Shown: one piece after another, positions 1-9,344 of the stretch
How the letters are laid out: each line of letters opens with the position of its first letter
Position numbering within the stretch: the stretch's first letter is position 1
Assembly (NCBI RefSeq): GCF_001612685.1
Contig: NZ_BDAY01000112.1
Coordinates: forward strand, 1 to 32,658
Length of the DNA stretch: 32,658 nucleotides
Reading direction: 5' to 3'
From: Nocardia altamirensis NBRC 108246
GTDB lineage: Bacteria; Actinomycetota; Actinomycetes; Mycobacteriales; Mycobacteriaceae
Notes under the pieces: generated by a model
What the model saw: only the letters and a program-made list of their open reading frames with translations
Databases searched by the model: none
What the model was told of the DNA's origin: nothing
Position numbers and translations under genes: made by a program

Positions 1-139
1 GGCGCAGGCGGGTGCGGTACCCCATGCCGATGCCGTCCCGCAGGCGGAGGCGCCGCAGCCGCCGCCCGAGGACATCGCCAGGCCGCATTCGGAAACCCCG
101 CAGCCGCAACAACTTCCCGACAACGGAGGCCAGCGGTGA
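1..139 (+). CDS. C-terminal tail of an FtsL-like division protein (partial)
   Basis: An open frame entering from the left edge (first full codon at base 2) ends in TGA at 137-139, overlapping the GTG start of pbpB by four bases. About 45 codons are visible. They encode a Pro/Gln/Ala-rich tail ending in LPDNGGQR, with no recognisable domain. In mycobacteria and their relatives the gene directly before pbpB is the small membrane protein FtsL, which has a Pro-rich tail. Identity therefore rests on position and composition only; the membrane segment and coiled coil lie outside the window. Confidence 0.55.
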   Translation, partial: AQAGAVPHADAVPQAEAPQPPPEDIARPHSETPQPQQLPDNGGQR

Positions 140-2028
140 CACAGACCAGGCCCGCGCCGCGCCAGCGACGTGGGCCTGGGCCCACCAAGGCGGCAAGACC
201 ACGTTCGGCGCCGCCCAAGAAGGACACGCCGCTGCGCAGGCGGCTCGGCGCAGGCCGGATCCTGATGCTGATCGCGCTCGGCGTCGTCGCGCTGCAACTG
301 CTCTGGATTCAGACGATCAACGCGCCGAGCTTGTCCGCGCAGGCGGCAGATCAGCGCACCTATCAGGAACCCGACTACGCCACCCGCGGCCCGATCACCG
401 ACCGCAACGGCAAATTGCTCGCCTTCACCGTCGCCGCGAAAAAGCTGAGCTTCCAACCGGTTCCGGTGCGCAAGCAGCTCGCCGACGCGCGGGCGAAGAG
501 CGAAAAGGCGCCCGATCCGGACAAGCGGCTCGAGGACATCGCCAAGATGATCGCCGAGAAGCTCGGCAAGTCGGGCCCATCGGAGTCGGAACTGCTCGCC
601 AAGCTGCGCAGCAATGAGAAGTTCGTCTACCTGGCCAGCAATGTCGACCCGCGGATCGCCGCGGATATCAGGGCCAAGTACCCGGAGGTCGGCGCGGAGG
701 TGCAGCACCCGCGCGAGTATCCCGGTGGCTCGTTGGCGGCCAACGTGATCGGCGCGACCGGCTGGGACGGCCACGGTCAGATCGGGCTCGAGTCCTCGCT
801 GGACTCGGTGCTCGCAGGCACCGACGGTTCGCGCACCTACGACCGCGGCTCCGACGGCGCCGTCATCCCCGGCAGTTCGCGCGACAAGCAGGACGCCGTG
901 AACGGCTACGGCGTCGAGCTGACCCTCGACTCGGATCTGCAGTACTTCGTGCAACAGCAGGTGCAGCAGGCCAAGGAGATGTCCGGCGCCAATGCGGCCT
1001 CGGCGGTGGTGCTCGACGCCAAGACCGGCCAGGTGCTGTCGATGGCCAGCGACAACACCTTCAATCCGCAACTGGGACCGGAACATTGGGACAACGCGGG
1101 GATGAACAACCCCTCGGTGTCCAACGTCTTCGAGCCGGGATCGGTGAACAAGATCATCACGGCCTCGGCCGCCATCGAGTACGGCCTGACGACTCCCGAC
1201 GAGGTGCACCAGGTGCCCGGCAATATCCGGATGGCCGGGGTGACCGTCAACGACGCGTGGCCGCACGGTGTTTCGCCGTTCACCACCACCGGCATCTTCG
1301 GCAGGTCGTCCAACGTCGGCACCCTGATCCTGGCCCAGCGGGTCGGCGAGGACCGCTTCGCCGACATGGTGAATCGCTTCGGTCTCGGCCAGCGCACCGG
1401 CGTCGGCCTGCCCGGCGAGAGCTCGGGCCAGGTGCCTGCCAGGGACCAGTGGTCCGGCGGCACCTTCGCGAACCTGCCGATCGGCCAGGGCCTTTCGATG
1501 ACCACCCTGCAGATGACGGGGATGTACCAGGCCATCGCCAACGACGGCGTGCGCATTCCGCCGCGCATCATCAAGTCGAAGATCGGCCCGGACGGTCACC
1601 GCGCCGAAGAGGAACAGCCCGAGGGCGTGCGGGTGGTGAGCCCGCAGACCGCGGCGACGCTGCGCACCATGTTCCAATCGGTGGTGCAGCGGGATCCGAT
1701 GAACGCCAACCAGAACGGCACCGGCGGCCCCGCCGCCATCGACGGGTATCAGGTCGCGGGCAAGACCGGCACCGCGCAGAAGGTCGACCCGGCCTGCCGG
1801 TGTTACTCGACGTCCTCGTTCTGGATCACCTTTGCGGGCATGGTCCCTGCCGACAACCCGCGCTACGTGATCGGCCTCATGCTCGACAACCCGATCCGCA
1901 GCTCCGACGGCAGCGGCGGCCAGTCGGCCGCGCCCCTGTTCCACAGCATCGCCTCGTGGGCACTCCAGCGCGACCGCATCCCGCCGTCGCCGGAGCCGTC
2001 CAGGCGATTCGTGCTGCAGGCCGACTAG
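136..2028 (+). CDS. pbpB: Septal class B penicillin-binding protein (FtsI/PBP3), transpeptidase
   Basis: This 630-residue protein cross-links septal peptidoglycan and partners with FtsW. It has a basic Pro-rich cytoplasmic tail (1-37), one membrane anchor at about 38-58, a PBP dimerisation domain, and a transpeptidase domain carrying all three active-site motifs: SVNK at 336-339 (acylated Ser336), SSN at 391-393 and KTG at 543-545. A Cys-x-Cys follows shortly after KTG in the 3-4 strand loop (PACRCY), which I believe is also present in mycobacterial PbpB. The GTG start has GGAGG six bases upstream and overlaps the stop of the preceding gene. The 113 bp after the stop are the longest gap before ftsQ, and nothing recognisable lies there beyond the murE ribosome site. 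Confidence 0.96.
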   Translation: MTQTRPAPRQRRGPGPTKAARPRSAPPKKDTPLRRRLGAGRILMLIALGVVALQLLWIQTINAPSLSAQAADQRTYQEPDYATRGPITDRNGKLLAFTVAAKKLSFQPVPVRKQLADARAKSEKAPDPDKRLEDIAKMIAEKLGKSGPSESELLAKLRSNEKFVYLASNVDPRIAADIRAKYPEVGAEVQHPREYPGGSLAANVIGATGWDGHGQIGLESSLDSVLAGTDGSRTYDRGSDGAVIPGSSRDKQDAVNGYGVELTLDSDLQYFVQQQVQQAKEMSGANAASAVVLDAKTGQVLSMASDNTFNPQLGPEHWDNAGMNNPSVSNVFEPGSVNKIITASAAIEYGLTTPDEVHQVPGNIRMAGVTVNDAWPHGVSPFTTTGIFGRSSNVGTLILAQRVGEDRFADMVNRFGLGQRTGVGLPGESSGQVPARDQWSGGTFANLPIGQGLSMTTLQMTGMYQAIANDGVRIPPRIIKSKIGPDGHRAEEEQPEGVRVVSPQTAATLRTMFQSVVQRDPMNANQNGTGGPAAIDGYQVAGKTGTAQKVDPACRCYSTSSFWITFAGMVPADNPRYVIGLMLDNPIRSSDGSGGQSAAPLFHSIASWALQRDRIPPSPEPSRRFVLQAD

Positions 2029-2141
2029 GGCGTGTCTCCCGGGCATGCGGTGCGGAAAAACGCAGGCGCGTGGTGAAGGCGCTATCCGTCGCCGGTAACC
2101 TGACACGTCGATCACCGCCCGCCGAGAGGAGCCTGGTTTCT

Positions 2142-3734
2142 GTGCAGTCCGGCCAAGCGCATGCGTTGCGACCAGCGCACGTGCCAACCACATCGTTGAC
2201 GGTGCTCGCGGCCGCGATCGAGGCGGAACCGGCTGTACCGGCATCCCTCGACGGGGTCGTGGTCACCGGCATCGAGCAGCGGTCCAAGGCCGTGCTGCCT
2301 GGAGATCTCTTCGCGGCGCTGCCAGGTGCCCGATCGCACGGCGCGCGCTTTGCCGCCGACGCGGTCGCCCGCGGCGCCGTTGCGGTGCTCACCGATGCGG
2401 CGGGCGCCGAACTGGCCGGAGCACTGGACGTGCCGGTGCTGGTGCGGGAGAACCCGCGCGGGGTGCTCGGCGAATTGTCCGCATCGATCTACGGCAACCC
2501 CTGTGCGCAGCTGCGGATCGTCGGCATCACCGGCACCTCGGGCAAGACGACGACCTCCTATCTGGTGGAGGCGGGGCTGGCCGCAGGCGGCCTGTCGACC
2601 GCGCTGATCGGCACCATCGAGACCAGGATCGGCGGGCGCCGGGTGCCGAGCGCGTTGACCACGCCCGAGGCGCCGCAGCTGCACGCGATGTTCGCGCTGA
2701 TGGTCGAGCAGGGCGTTGACGCGGTGGTGATGGAGGTGTCCAGCCACGCGCTGGCGCTCGGCCGCGTCGACGGCGTGCGTTTCGCGGTCGGTGGGTTCAC
2801 CAACCTGTCACAGGACCACCTGGACTTCCACGCCGACTTCGAGGACTACTTCGGCGCCAAGCGCAGGCTGTTCGAGGCAGGTTCGCCGATTGCCGCACGG
2901 ACCGCGGTGATCTGCGTCGACGACGAATGGGGCCAACGCCTCGCTGCGGACCTCGACGCCCCGATCACGGTGTCCACCACCGGATCCGGAGACTGGGCCG
3001 TGCGCGACGGCATCCGGGCGCACGGCGGCGCGCAGGAGTTCACCGCGGCCGGTCCGGACGGCGATGTCGCTGTGCGGCTGCGTCTTCCCGGCCGCTACAA
3101 CGTGGCCAACGGGCTGCTCGCGATCGCACTGTGCGCGGCGGCCGGTGTCGAGGCAGCGGTCGCTGCGCCCGCGCTGGCCACCGTCGACGTGCCAGGCCGG
3201 ATGCAGCGGGTGGAGCGGGGCCAGGACTTCCTCGCCATCGTCGACTACGCACACAAGCCGGCCGCGCTGGAATCGGTGATCGCTACGCTGCGTGGACATC
3301 TCGCCGCCGACGCACCGGAAGCGCCTGGGCGCCTTGCCGTGGTGATCGGCGCCGGTGGCGACCGCGACGCAGGCAAGCGTCCACTCATGGGCGAGGTGGC
3401 GGCGCGCGGCGCCGACCTGGTGATCATCACCGACGACAACCCGCGCAGCGAAGACCCGGAACGGATCAGGGCGGCGATGAGTTCGGGTGCGCTCGCAGTG
3501 CCCGAGGCCGAACGCGGTACGGTGCGCGAGGTCGGCGATCGCGCCGAAGCCATTGCGGCAGCGGTGAATTGGGCACAACCCGGCGACGTGGTACTGGTTG
3601 CTGGCAAGGGCCACGAGGCAGGGCAGGAAATCCAGGGCGTGAAGCATCCCTTCGACGACCGCGACGTGCTCGCGGCGGCACTGGACAAGCGAAGTCCGCA
3701 CAGCGCGGATGCGGAGGACTTGACGGTTTCATGA
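2142..3734 (+). CDS. murE: UDP-MurNAc-L-Ala-D-Glu:meso-diaminopimelate ligase
   Basis: MurE adds the third stem-peptide residue in the cytoplasm. The 530-residue product has the N-terminal uridine-binding domain, the ATP-binding P-loop GTSGKTT at 131-137, the central-domain lysine that is carbamylated in the family (Lys240 in GAKRRLF), and the C-terminal DNPR signature at 432-435. DNPR selects meso-diaminopimelate over lysine, so the wall should be of mDAP type. The frame stays open far upstream inside pbpB in another register; I chose GTG 2142 because GAGAGGA lies 11 bases before it and the length matches mycobacterial MurE (about 535). The stop overlaps the murF ATG by four bases (ATGA). 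Confidence 0.95.
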   Translation: MQSGQAHALRPAHVPTTSLTVLAAAIEAEPAVPASLDGVVVTGIEQRSKAVLPGDLFAALPGARSHGARFAADAVARGAVAVLTDAAGAELAGALDVPVLVRENPRGVLGELSASIYGNPCAQLRIVGITGTSGKTTTSYLVEAGLAAGGLSTALIGTIETRIGGRRVPSALTTPEAPQLHAMFALMVEQGVDAVVMEVSSHALALGRVDGVRFAVGGFTNLSQDHLDFHADFEDYFGAKRRLFEAGSPIAARTAVICVDDEWGQRLAADLDAPITVSTTGSGDWAVRDGIRAHGGAQEFTAAGPDGDVAVRLRLPGRYNVANGLLAIALCAAAGVEAAVAAPALATVDVPGRMQRVERGQDFLAIVDYAHKPAALESVIATLRGHLAADAPEAPGRLAVVIGAGGDRDAGKRPLMGEVAARGADLVIITDDNPRSEDPERIRAAMSSGALAVPEAERGTVREVGDRAEAIAAAVNWAQPGDVVLVAGKGHEAGQEIQGVKHPFDDRDVLAAALDKRSPHSADAEDLTVS

Positions 3735-5245
3735 TCGAGATGACACTGCGGGAGATCGCGGACGTCGTCGGCGGCACGCTGCACGACGTCCCCGACCCGG
3801 AGGTGCGAGTCACCGGTTCGGTCGAATTCGATTCGCGCCGAATCGGTCCCGGTGATCTGTTCCTTGCGCTGCCCGGCGAACGCTCGGACGGGCACGACTT
3901 CGCGACGGCGGCGATCGCCGCCGGTGCGGTCGCGGTGCTCGCGGCACGCCCGGTCGGGGTGCCTGCCATCGTGGTCGCGCCGAACCCCGGCTCGTTGCCT
4001 GCGAGTTCGGTTGCGCTGGCCGGTGATTCGGACGGCTCCGGCGCGGCCGCGCTGGTCGCGCTCGCCGATCTGGCCCGCGTCAGTGTCGAACGTCTCAGCG
4101 CGGCAGGCACTCTCACCGTGATCGGGGTAACCGGCTCGTCCGGCAAGACCTCGACCAAAGACTTGCTCGCGGCCGTACTCGCGCCGCTCGGCACCGTGGT
4201 CGCGCCGCCGGGTTCGTTCAACAGCGAGCTCGGCCACCCGTGGACCGCGTTGCGCGCCAACGCCGACACCCGTTTCCTGGTGCTCGAGATGTCGGCGCGC
4301 GGCACCGGTCATATCGCTGCCGCGGCCGAGGTGACACCGCCGCGCATCGGCGTCGTGCTCAACGTCGGCACCGCCCACCTCGGTGAGTTCGGCAGCCGCG
4401 AGGCGATCGCGAAGGCCAAAGGCGAACTGGTGGAAGCGCTTCCGTCGTCCGGGCTGGCGGTGCTCAACGCCGACGATCAGCAGGTCGCCGCGATGGCGGC
4501 GCGGACGTCGGCCCGCGTGGTGACGGTCGGGCACTCGGACAGCGCGACAGTGCGCGCCACCGACATCCGCCTCGACGAACAGGCGCGTGCCGGTTTCACC
4601 ATGCACACCCCGGCGGGCAGTGTGCCGATCCAGCTGGCCGTGCACGGTGAGCACCAGGTCGGCAACGCGCTGGCCGCCGCCGCCGTCGCCATGGAATGCG
4701 GTGCCGACCTCGCCACCGTCGCGCAGGCGCTGTCCGGCGCGCGCGCCGTTTCGGCCCGCCGCATGGACGTGCGCACCACCGACCGTGGCGTGACCGTCGT
4801 CAACGACGCGTACAACGCCAACCCGGATTCCGTTCGCGCAGCACTGAAAGCGCTGGTCACCATGGCGCGCGCGGGCGAAACTCCGCGCCGCAGCTGGGCC
4901 GTGCTCGGCGAGATGGGCGAACTAGGGGAAGAATCCGTGATCGAACACGATCGGATCGGGCGGCTCGCGGTCCGGCTCGACGTGCACCGGCTGATCGTCG
5001 TCGGCACCGGAAGGCCGTCCCGGGCGATGCATCAGGGAGCGGTGATGGAAGGCTCATGGGGCGAGGAATCGATCCTTGTGCCCGACATCGCCGCGGCCAT
5101 CGCGCTGCTCGACGACGAAGTCGAGCCGGGTGACGTGGTGCTGGTGAAGGCGTCGAAGTCGGAGGGCCTCTGGGAGGTCGCCGAACACCTGACCGGTAGT
5201 GAGCCATCGAGCGGACGCAAGGAAAGCACGGAGGCAGCAGGGTGA
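3731..5245 (+). CDS. murF: UDP-MurNAc-tripeptide D-alanyl-D-alanine ligase
   Basis: MurF attaches D-Ala-D-Ala to complete UDP-MurNAc-pentapeptide. The 504-residue protein begins MIEMTLREIADVVGG, a typical MurF N-terminus, and has the Mur-ligase P-loop GSSGKT at 135-140, the FNSELGHPW region and the C-terminal NDAYNANPDS segment. The ATG overlaps the murE stop, fixing the start. The stop TGA at 5243-5245 is part of a GTGAG that opens the first of five short interspersed elements, so translation can pass from murF into a 31-codon mini-ORF and on to mraY. No ddl gene follows, as is usual in Actinobacteria. Confidence 0.95.
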   Translation: MIEMTLREIADVVGGTLHDVPDPEVRVTGSVEFDSRRIGPGDLFLALPGERSDGHDFATAAIAAGAVAVLAARPVGVPAIVVAPNPGSLPASSVALAGDSDGSGAAALVALADLARVSVERLSAAGTLTVIGVTGSSGKTSTKDLLAAVLAPLGTVVAPPGSFNSELGHPWTALRANADTRFLVLEMSARGTGHIAAAAEVTPPRIGVVLNVGTAHLGEFGSREAIAKAKGELVEALPSSGLAVLNADDQQVAAMAARTSARVVTVGHSDSATVRATDIRLDEQARAGFTMHTPAGSVPIQLAVHGEHQVGNALAAAAVAMECGADLATVAQALSGARAVSARRMDVRTTDRGVTVVNDAYNANPDSVRAALKALVTMARAGETPRRSWAVLGEMGELGEESVIEHDRIGRLAVRLDVHRLIVVGTGRPSRAMHQGAVMEGSWGEESILVPDIAAAIALLDDEVEPGDVVLVKASKSEGLWEVAEHLTGSEPSSGRKESTEAAG

Positions 5246-5338
5246 GTGAAGGAGCCGTGGTCATCGCCAACCACCGGTCGGACGACGACGTCCGCTGCCG
5301 AACGACTGAGCTGAGCGCAAGCGAGGCGCAGTCGTGAG
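5242..5338 (+). repeat. MIRU-like interspersed element A (murF/mraY junction), 31-codon mini-ORF
   Basis: The segment between GTGAG at 5242 and GTGAG at 5334 is 92 bp. It encodes a complete mini-ORF (5242-5337) starting MSEGAVV and ending TELSASEAQS. Its first codons overlap the murF stop and its TGA overlaps the mraY start. The tail (about 5310-5333) closely matches the tails of elements B and E, giving SEAQ. GAGG at 5323-5326 sits seven bases before the mraY GTG and is the only Shine-Dalgarno-like sequence there. The head is more diverged than in elements B and C. Function is inferred from layout; the peptide may be only a vehicle for coupling. Confidence 0.72.
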
Positions 5339-6410
5339 ACAGATTCTGTTCGCGGCCGCGATCGCGCTTGCCGTGTCCATCCTGCTGACCCCGCTGCTGA
5401 TCAAGATGTTCGCCAAGCAGGGCTTCGGCCAGGAGATCCGGGTCGACGGCCCGGCCAGTCACCAGGCCAAGCGCGGCACCCCGACCATGGGTGGTGTCGC
5501 CATCATCGTCGGCATGTGGGCCGGCTACCTCGGCTCGCATCTGATCGGCATCGGCTATAACGCCGACGGTCCTTCGGCCTCCGGGCTGCTCGTCCTCGGC
5601 CTGGCGACCGCGCTCGGCGGTGTCGGCTTCGTCGACGACTTCATCAAGATCCGCAAGCAGCGCAACCTCGGCCTGACGGCCGCGGGCAAGTACCTCGGTC
5701 AGCTGACCGCCGCCGTCGTGTTCGGCGTGCTCGCCTTGCAGTTCCGCGGCGCCAGCGGGCTGACCCCGGCCAGCAGGCACCTGTCGTATGTGCGCGACAT
5801 CAGCACGGTCACCATGGGCGTCGTCGTGTTCCTCGTCTTCGTCTGCCTGGTGGTCGTCGCCTGGTCCAACGCGGTGAACCTCACCGATGGACTGGACGGT
5901 CTGGCGGCAGGATCGATGAGCCTGGTGCTCGGCGGCTACGTGGTCATCACGTTCTGGCAGTACTACCACGCCTGCGAGACCAAGCCCGAGCTCGGTTGCT
6001 ACAACGTGCGCGACCCGCTCGACCTGGCATTGGTCTGTGCCGCAGGCGCGGCGGCGTGCGTCGGGTTCCTGTGGTGGAATGCCGCGCCCGCCAAGATCTT
6101 CATGGGTGATACCGGCTCGCTCGCGCTCGGCGGCATGCTCGCAGGCTTGTCCATCACCACACGTACTGAGCTGCTGATGATCGTCATCGGCGCGCTCTTC
6201 GTTGCCGAGACCCTGTCGGTCGTGCTCCAGGTCGCGGTCTACCGCACCACGCGCAACCGGCTGTTCAAGATGGCGCCGTTCCATCATCACTTCGAGCTCA
6301 GCAAGTGGGCCGAGACTACGGTGATCATCAGGTTCTGGCTATTGGCCGCGATGGCGTCGGCCGTCGGGCTCGGTTTGTTCTACAGCGAATATCTCTCTGC
6401 GGTCGGGTGA
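5334..6410 (+). CDS. mraY: Phospho-MurNAc-pentapeptide transferase (lipid I synthase)
   Basis: MraY transfers phospho-MurNAc-pentapeptide to undecaprenyl phosphate, making lipid I at the cytoplasmic membrane face. The 358-residue protein is strongly hydrophobic, consistent with the family's ten helices. It carries the family signatures in order: GTPTMGG at 48-54, the VDD aspartates at 101-102, NAVNLTDGLDG at 179-189, the FMGDTGS motif with catalytic-site Asp259, and the cytoplasmic PFHHHFE histidines at 315-321. The GTG start at 5334 lies in the downstream edge of element A, whose GAGG serves as ribosome site. The next gene begins seven bases after the stop. Confidence 0.96.
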   Translation: MRQILFAAAIALAVSILLTPLLIKMFAKQGFGQEIRVDGPASHQAKRGTPTMGGVAIIVGMWAGYLGSHLIGIGYNADGPSASGLLVLGLATALGGVGFVDDFIKIRKQRNLGLTAAGKYLGQLTAAVVFGVLALQFRGASGLTPASRHLSYVRDISTVTMGVVVFLVFVCLVVVAWSNAVNLTDGLDGLAAGSMSLVLGGYVVITFWQYYHACETKPELGCYNVRDPLDLALVCAAGAAACVGFLWWNAAPAKIFMGDTGSLALGGMLAGLSITTRTELLMIVIGALFVAETLSVVLQVAVYRTTRNRLFKMAPFHHHFELSKWAETTVIIRFWLLAAMASAVGLGLFYSEYLSAVG

Positions 6411-6417
6411 ACTAGCG

Positions 6418-7899
6418 ATGGTCGAACATTCTCCTCGGGCCCTGCGATCACCAGGGCCCATGCTCGAATTCCTGCGTGGCCGTGACGTTCTCGTCGCGGG
6501 CTGGGGTGTCTCGGGGCGCTCGCTCGTCGAGCCGCTCCGCGATATCGGCGCACGCCCGGTGGTGACCGACGGCGGCGCCGCGGCGCTGGCCGAAGCGTCG
6601 GCGCTCGGCCTGGACATCGCCACCTGCGCGGAACTGGAATCCGCGGACTGGAGCCGGTTCGCGCTGGTGATCACCAGCCCGGGTTGGCGGCCGGACTCAC
6701 CGGTGCTCGCCGCGGCGGTCGCCGAGGGCACTCCGGTGTGGGGCGACGTCGAATTCGCCTGGTGGGTCGATCAAGCCAGGATCTACGGTCCGGTGCGCAA
6801 ATGGCTGGTGATCACCGGAACCAACGGCAAGACCACCACGACGCAGATGACGCATGCCATCCTGCGCGCCGCGGGCATCCCCAGCGTCGCGTGCGGCAAC
6901 ATCGGCCTGCCGATCCTGGATGCGTTGCGGCGCAACCCCGGTCCCCAGGTGCTCGCGGTCGAGCTGTCCTCGTTCCAGCTGCACTGGGCGCCGTCGGTGC
7001 GCCCGGAGGCGGGCGTGGTGCTCAATGTGGCCGAGGATCACCTGGATTGGCATGGCGGCCTCGACGCGTACGCCGCGGCCAAGGCGCGGGCGCTGGTCGG
7101 CAGGGTCGGCGTGGTCGGGCTGGACGATCCGGTGGCCGCCTCGCTGGCGCGTCGTTCGAAAGCCCGTCGCACCGTTGGCTTCCGGATCGGCGTGCCCGCC
7201 GACGGTGAGCTGGGCGTCGTCGACGGCAAGCTGCTCGATCGCGCGTTCACCAAGGCCGCGATCCTGGCCGAGGTCGGCGACATCAGCCCGCCGGGACCGG
7301 CAGGCGTCGCCGATGCGCTCGCCGCGGCCGCACTGACCAGGGCCATCGACGTGGCGCCGCAGTTCATTCGGGAAGGCCTGATCGAGCACAAGGTCGGCCC
7401 GCACCGCTCCGCGTTCGTGCGCGAGGTGGCAGGCGTCGACTTCATCGACGACTCCAAGGCGACCAACCCGCACGCCGCACGCACCGCGATCCTGGCGCAT
7501 CCGCAGGTGGTCTGGGTGGCAGGCGGCCAGCTCAAGGGCGCGCAGATCGAGGACCTGGTCGAAGAGGTCGCCGACCGGCTCGTCGCGGTGGTGCTGATCG
7601 GTGCCGACGCGCCGGTGTTCGCGGCCGCATTGGCGCGACACGCGCCCGATGTCCCGGTCATCGAGCTGATCGCGGGAGACGATGCTGGGATGGGTGACGC
7701 GTCGATAACCGATAAGGCCGACGCTGTCATGGCGCGTGCGGTCCGCGCCGCGGCCGGGTTCGCCAGTCGTGGCGACACCGTATTGCTCGCTCCGGCAGCG
7801 GCATCCCTGGACATGTTCGCCGACTACACGCATCGGGGCCGCAGTTTCGCGGCCGCGGTGCACGCACTGGAAGACGGTGACGTCGGGCGGCAGCTATGA
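6418..7899 (+). CDS. murD: UDP-MurNAc-L-alanine:D-glutamate ligase
   Basis: MurD adds D-glutamate to UDP-MurNAc-L-Ala. The 493-residue product has an N-terminal Rossmann-like domain (VLVAGWGVSGRS), the P-loop GTNGKTTT at 134-141, the VLNVAEDHLDWH central motif and a C-terminal domain with DDSKATNPHA. The ATG at 6418 gives a 14-residue leader; a second ATG at 6460 (MLEFLRGRDVLV) fits the start of the folded domain and the start used in related MurD proteins. Neither has a convincing Shine-Dalgarno sequence, so the start is uncertain by 14 codons. The stop overlaps the ftsW ATG. Confidence 0.94.
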   Translation: MVEHSPRALRSPGPMLEFLRGRDVLVAGWGVSGRSLVEPLRDIGARPVVTDGGAAALAEASALGLDIATCAELESADWSRFALVITSPGWRPDSPVLAAAVAEGTPVWGDVEFAWWVDQARIYGPVRKWLVITGTNGKTTTTQMTHAILRAAGIPSVACGNIGLPILDALRRNPGPQVLAVELSSFQLHWAPSVRPEAGVVLNVAEDHLDWHGGLDAYAAAKARALVGRVGVVGLDDPVAASLARRSKARRTVGFRIGVPADGELGVVDGKLLDRAFTKAAILAEVGDISPPGPAGVADALAAAALTRAIDVAPQFIREGLIEHKVGPHRSAFVREVAGVDFIDDSKATNPHAARTAILAHPQVVWVAGGQLKGAQIEDLVEEVADRLVAVVLIGADAPVFAAALARHAPDVPVIELIAGDDAGMGDASITDKADAVMARAVRAAAGFASRGDTVLLAPAAASLDMFADYTHRGRSFAAAVHALEDGDVGRQL

Positions 7900-9344
7900 G
7901 TGAAACGGCGCGGCGGACGGACCCGCGAGCCGGAGCCCGCTTCGTGGCCTGGCTGGCGCGGCCGCTCGCGTCGTTCCATCTCGTCGTCACCATCGCCACG
8001 CTGCTCACCGTGCTCGGCCTGGTGATGGTGCTTTCCGCGTCGAGCGTCGAGGCGTATGCCGATGGGGGATCGGCGTATTCGCTGTTCATCCAGCAGGCAC
8101 TGTTCGCCGCGATCGGCTGCGTGCTGTTCTATCTTGCGCTGCGCATTCCGTTGAAGCGGCTGCGGCAATGGTCGTTCCCGCTGTTCGCGCTGTCGGTGGT
8201 CGCGCTGGTGCTGGTGCTGATTCCCGGCATCGGCTCCGAGGTGCAGGGCGCGCGGCGCTGGTTGTTCATCGGGCCGATCTCGGTGCAGCCGTCGGAGATC
8301 GTCAAGGTGACGCTGGTGGTGTGGGGTGCCCACCTGCTGGCGTCGCGGCGTTCGGAACACGCGAGCCTCAAAGACATTCTGGTGCCGCTGGTGCCTGCGG
8401 GCCTGATCGTGTGTCTGCTCGTGGTGTTGCAGCCCAACCTGTCCACCACCATCGCGCTCGGTGTCGTGCTCGCGGCGCTGCTCTGGTTCGGCGGACTGCC
8501 GCTGCGGCTGTTCATCACCATCGCGGTGTCCGGCATGATCGCGGCGGGCGTGCTCGCCTTGTCCGCCGGGTACCGGTCCGACCGGATGCGCGCGTTCTTC
8601 AATCCAGGCGAAGACCCGCAGGGCAAGAATTACCAAGCGCGCCAAGCGCTGTACTCGCTGGCCGACGGCGGCATCTGGGGTCGTGGCCTCGGGCAGAGCC
8701 GCGCCAAGTGGAGTTATCTGCCCAACTCACACAACGACTTCATCTTCGCCATCATCGGCGAGGAACTCGGCTTCCTCGGCTGCGCACTGGTGCTCGGGCT
8801 GTTCGCGTTGTTCGTCTACACCGGCCTTCGCATCGCCAGCCGCTCGGTCGATCCGTTCCTTCGCCTGCTCACCGCGACCGCGACCACCTGGATCACCGTG
8901 CAGGCGTTGATCAATATCGGCTACGTGGTCGGTCTGCTTCCGGTCACCGGCCTGCAGCTGCCGCTGGTGTCCGCGGGCGGTTCGTCGCTGGCGATCACCC
9001 TGTTCATGTTCGGCATCATCGCGAACGCCGCGCGCCATGAGCCCGAAGCGGTTTCGGCACTACACTCCGGACAGGACGGCAGGGTCAGCAGATTGCTGCG
9101 GCTGCCGAAGCCGGAAATCTACTCGCCTGCCAGAGCCAGTGCCGCCCGCGCGAAGTCCGCGCAGCGCGCCAAGAAGCCGCCGCCGCAGCGCAGACAGGCC
9201 TTGCCTCCGGCGCGGCGCCCGAAGGAGGAGCCGGGCCGACGGCGTTCGCCCGAGAGCCGCGGCACCAGTTCGCTGCGCGCCACCAGGGCATGGGAGCCAA
9301 GCTATCCGGTCAACCACGCAAGAGAACGGGGACGATCTAGGTGA
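7896..9344 (+). CDS. ftsW: FtsW, SEDS-family septal peptidoglycan polymerase
   Basis: FtsW polymerises lipid II into glycan at the septum together with PbpB. The 482-residue protein has multiple hydrophobic helices across residues about 25-385, the SEDS features RRWLFIGPISVQPSEIVK and PVTGLQLPLVSAGGSS (349-364), and an Arg/Lys/Pro-rich cytoplasmic tail of about 85 residues. Basic C-terminal extensions are typical of mycobacterial FtsW, where the tail contacts the FtsZ C-terminus. The ATG overlaps the murD stop (ATGA) and the stop overlaps the murG GTG (GTGA), so expression should be coupled on both sides. Confidence 0.95.
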   Translation: MSETARRTDPRAGARFVAWLARPLASFHLVVTIATLLTVLGLVMVLSASSVEAYADGGSAYSLFIQQALFAAIGCVLFYLALRIPLKRLRQWSFPLFALSVVALVLVLIPGIGSEVQGARRWLFIGPISVQPSEIVKVTLVVWGAHLLASRRSEHASLKDILVPLVPAGLIVCLLVVLQPNLSTTIALGVVLAALLWFGGLPLRLFITIAVSGMIAAGVLALSAGYRSDRMRAFFNPGEDPQGKNYQARQALYSLADGGIWGRGLGQSRAKWSYLPNSHNDFIFAIIGEELGFLGCALVLGLFALFVYTGLRIASRSVDPFLRLLTATATTWITVQALINIGYVVGLLPVTGLQLPLVSAGGSSLAITLFMFGIIANAARHEPEAVSALHSGQDGRVSRLLRLPKPEIYSPARASAARAKSAQRAKKPPPQRRQALPPARRPKEEPGRRRSPESRGTSSLRATRAWEPSYPVNHARERGRSR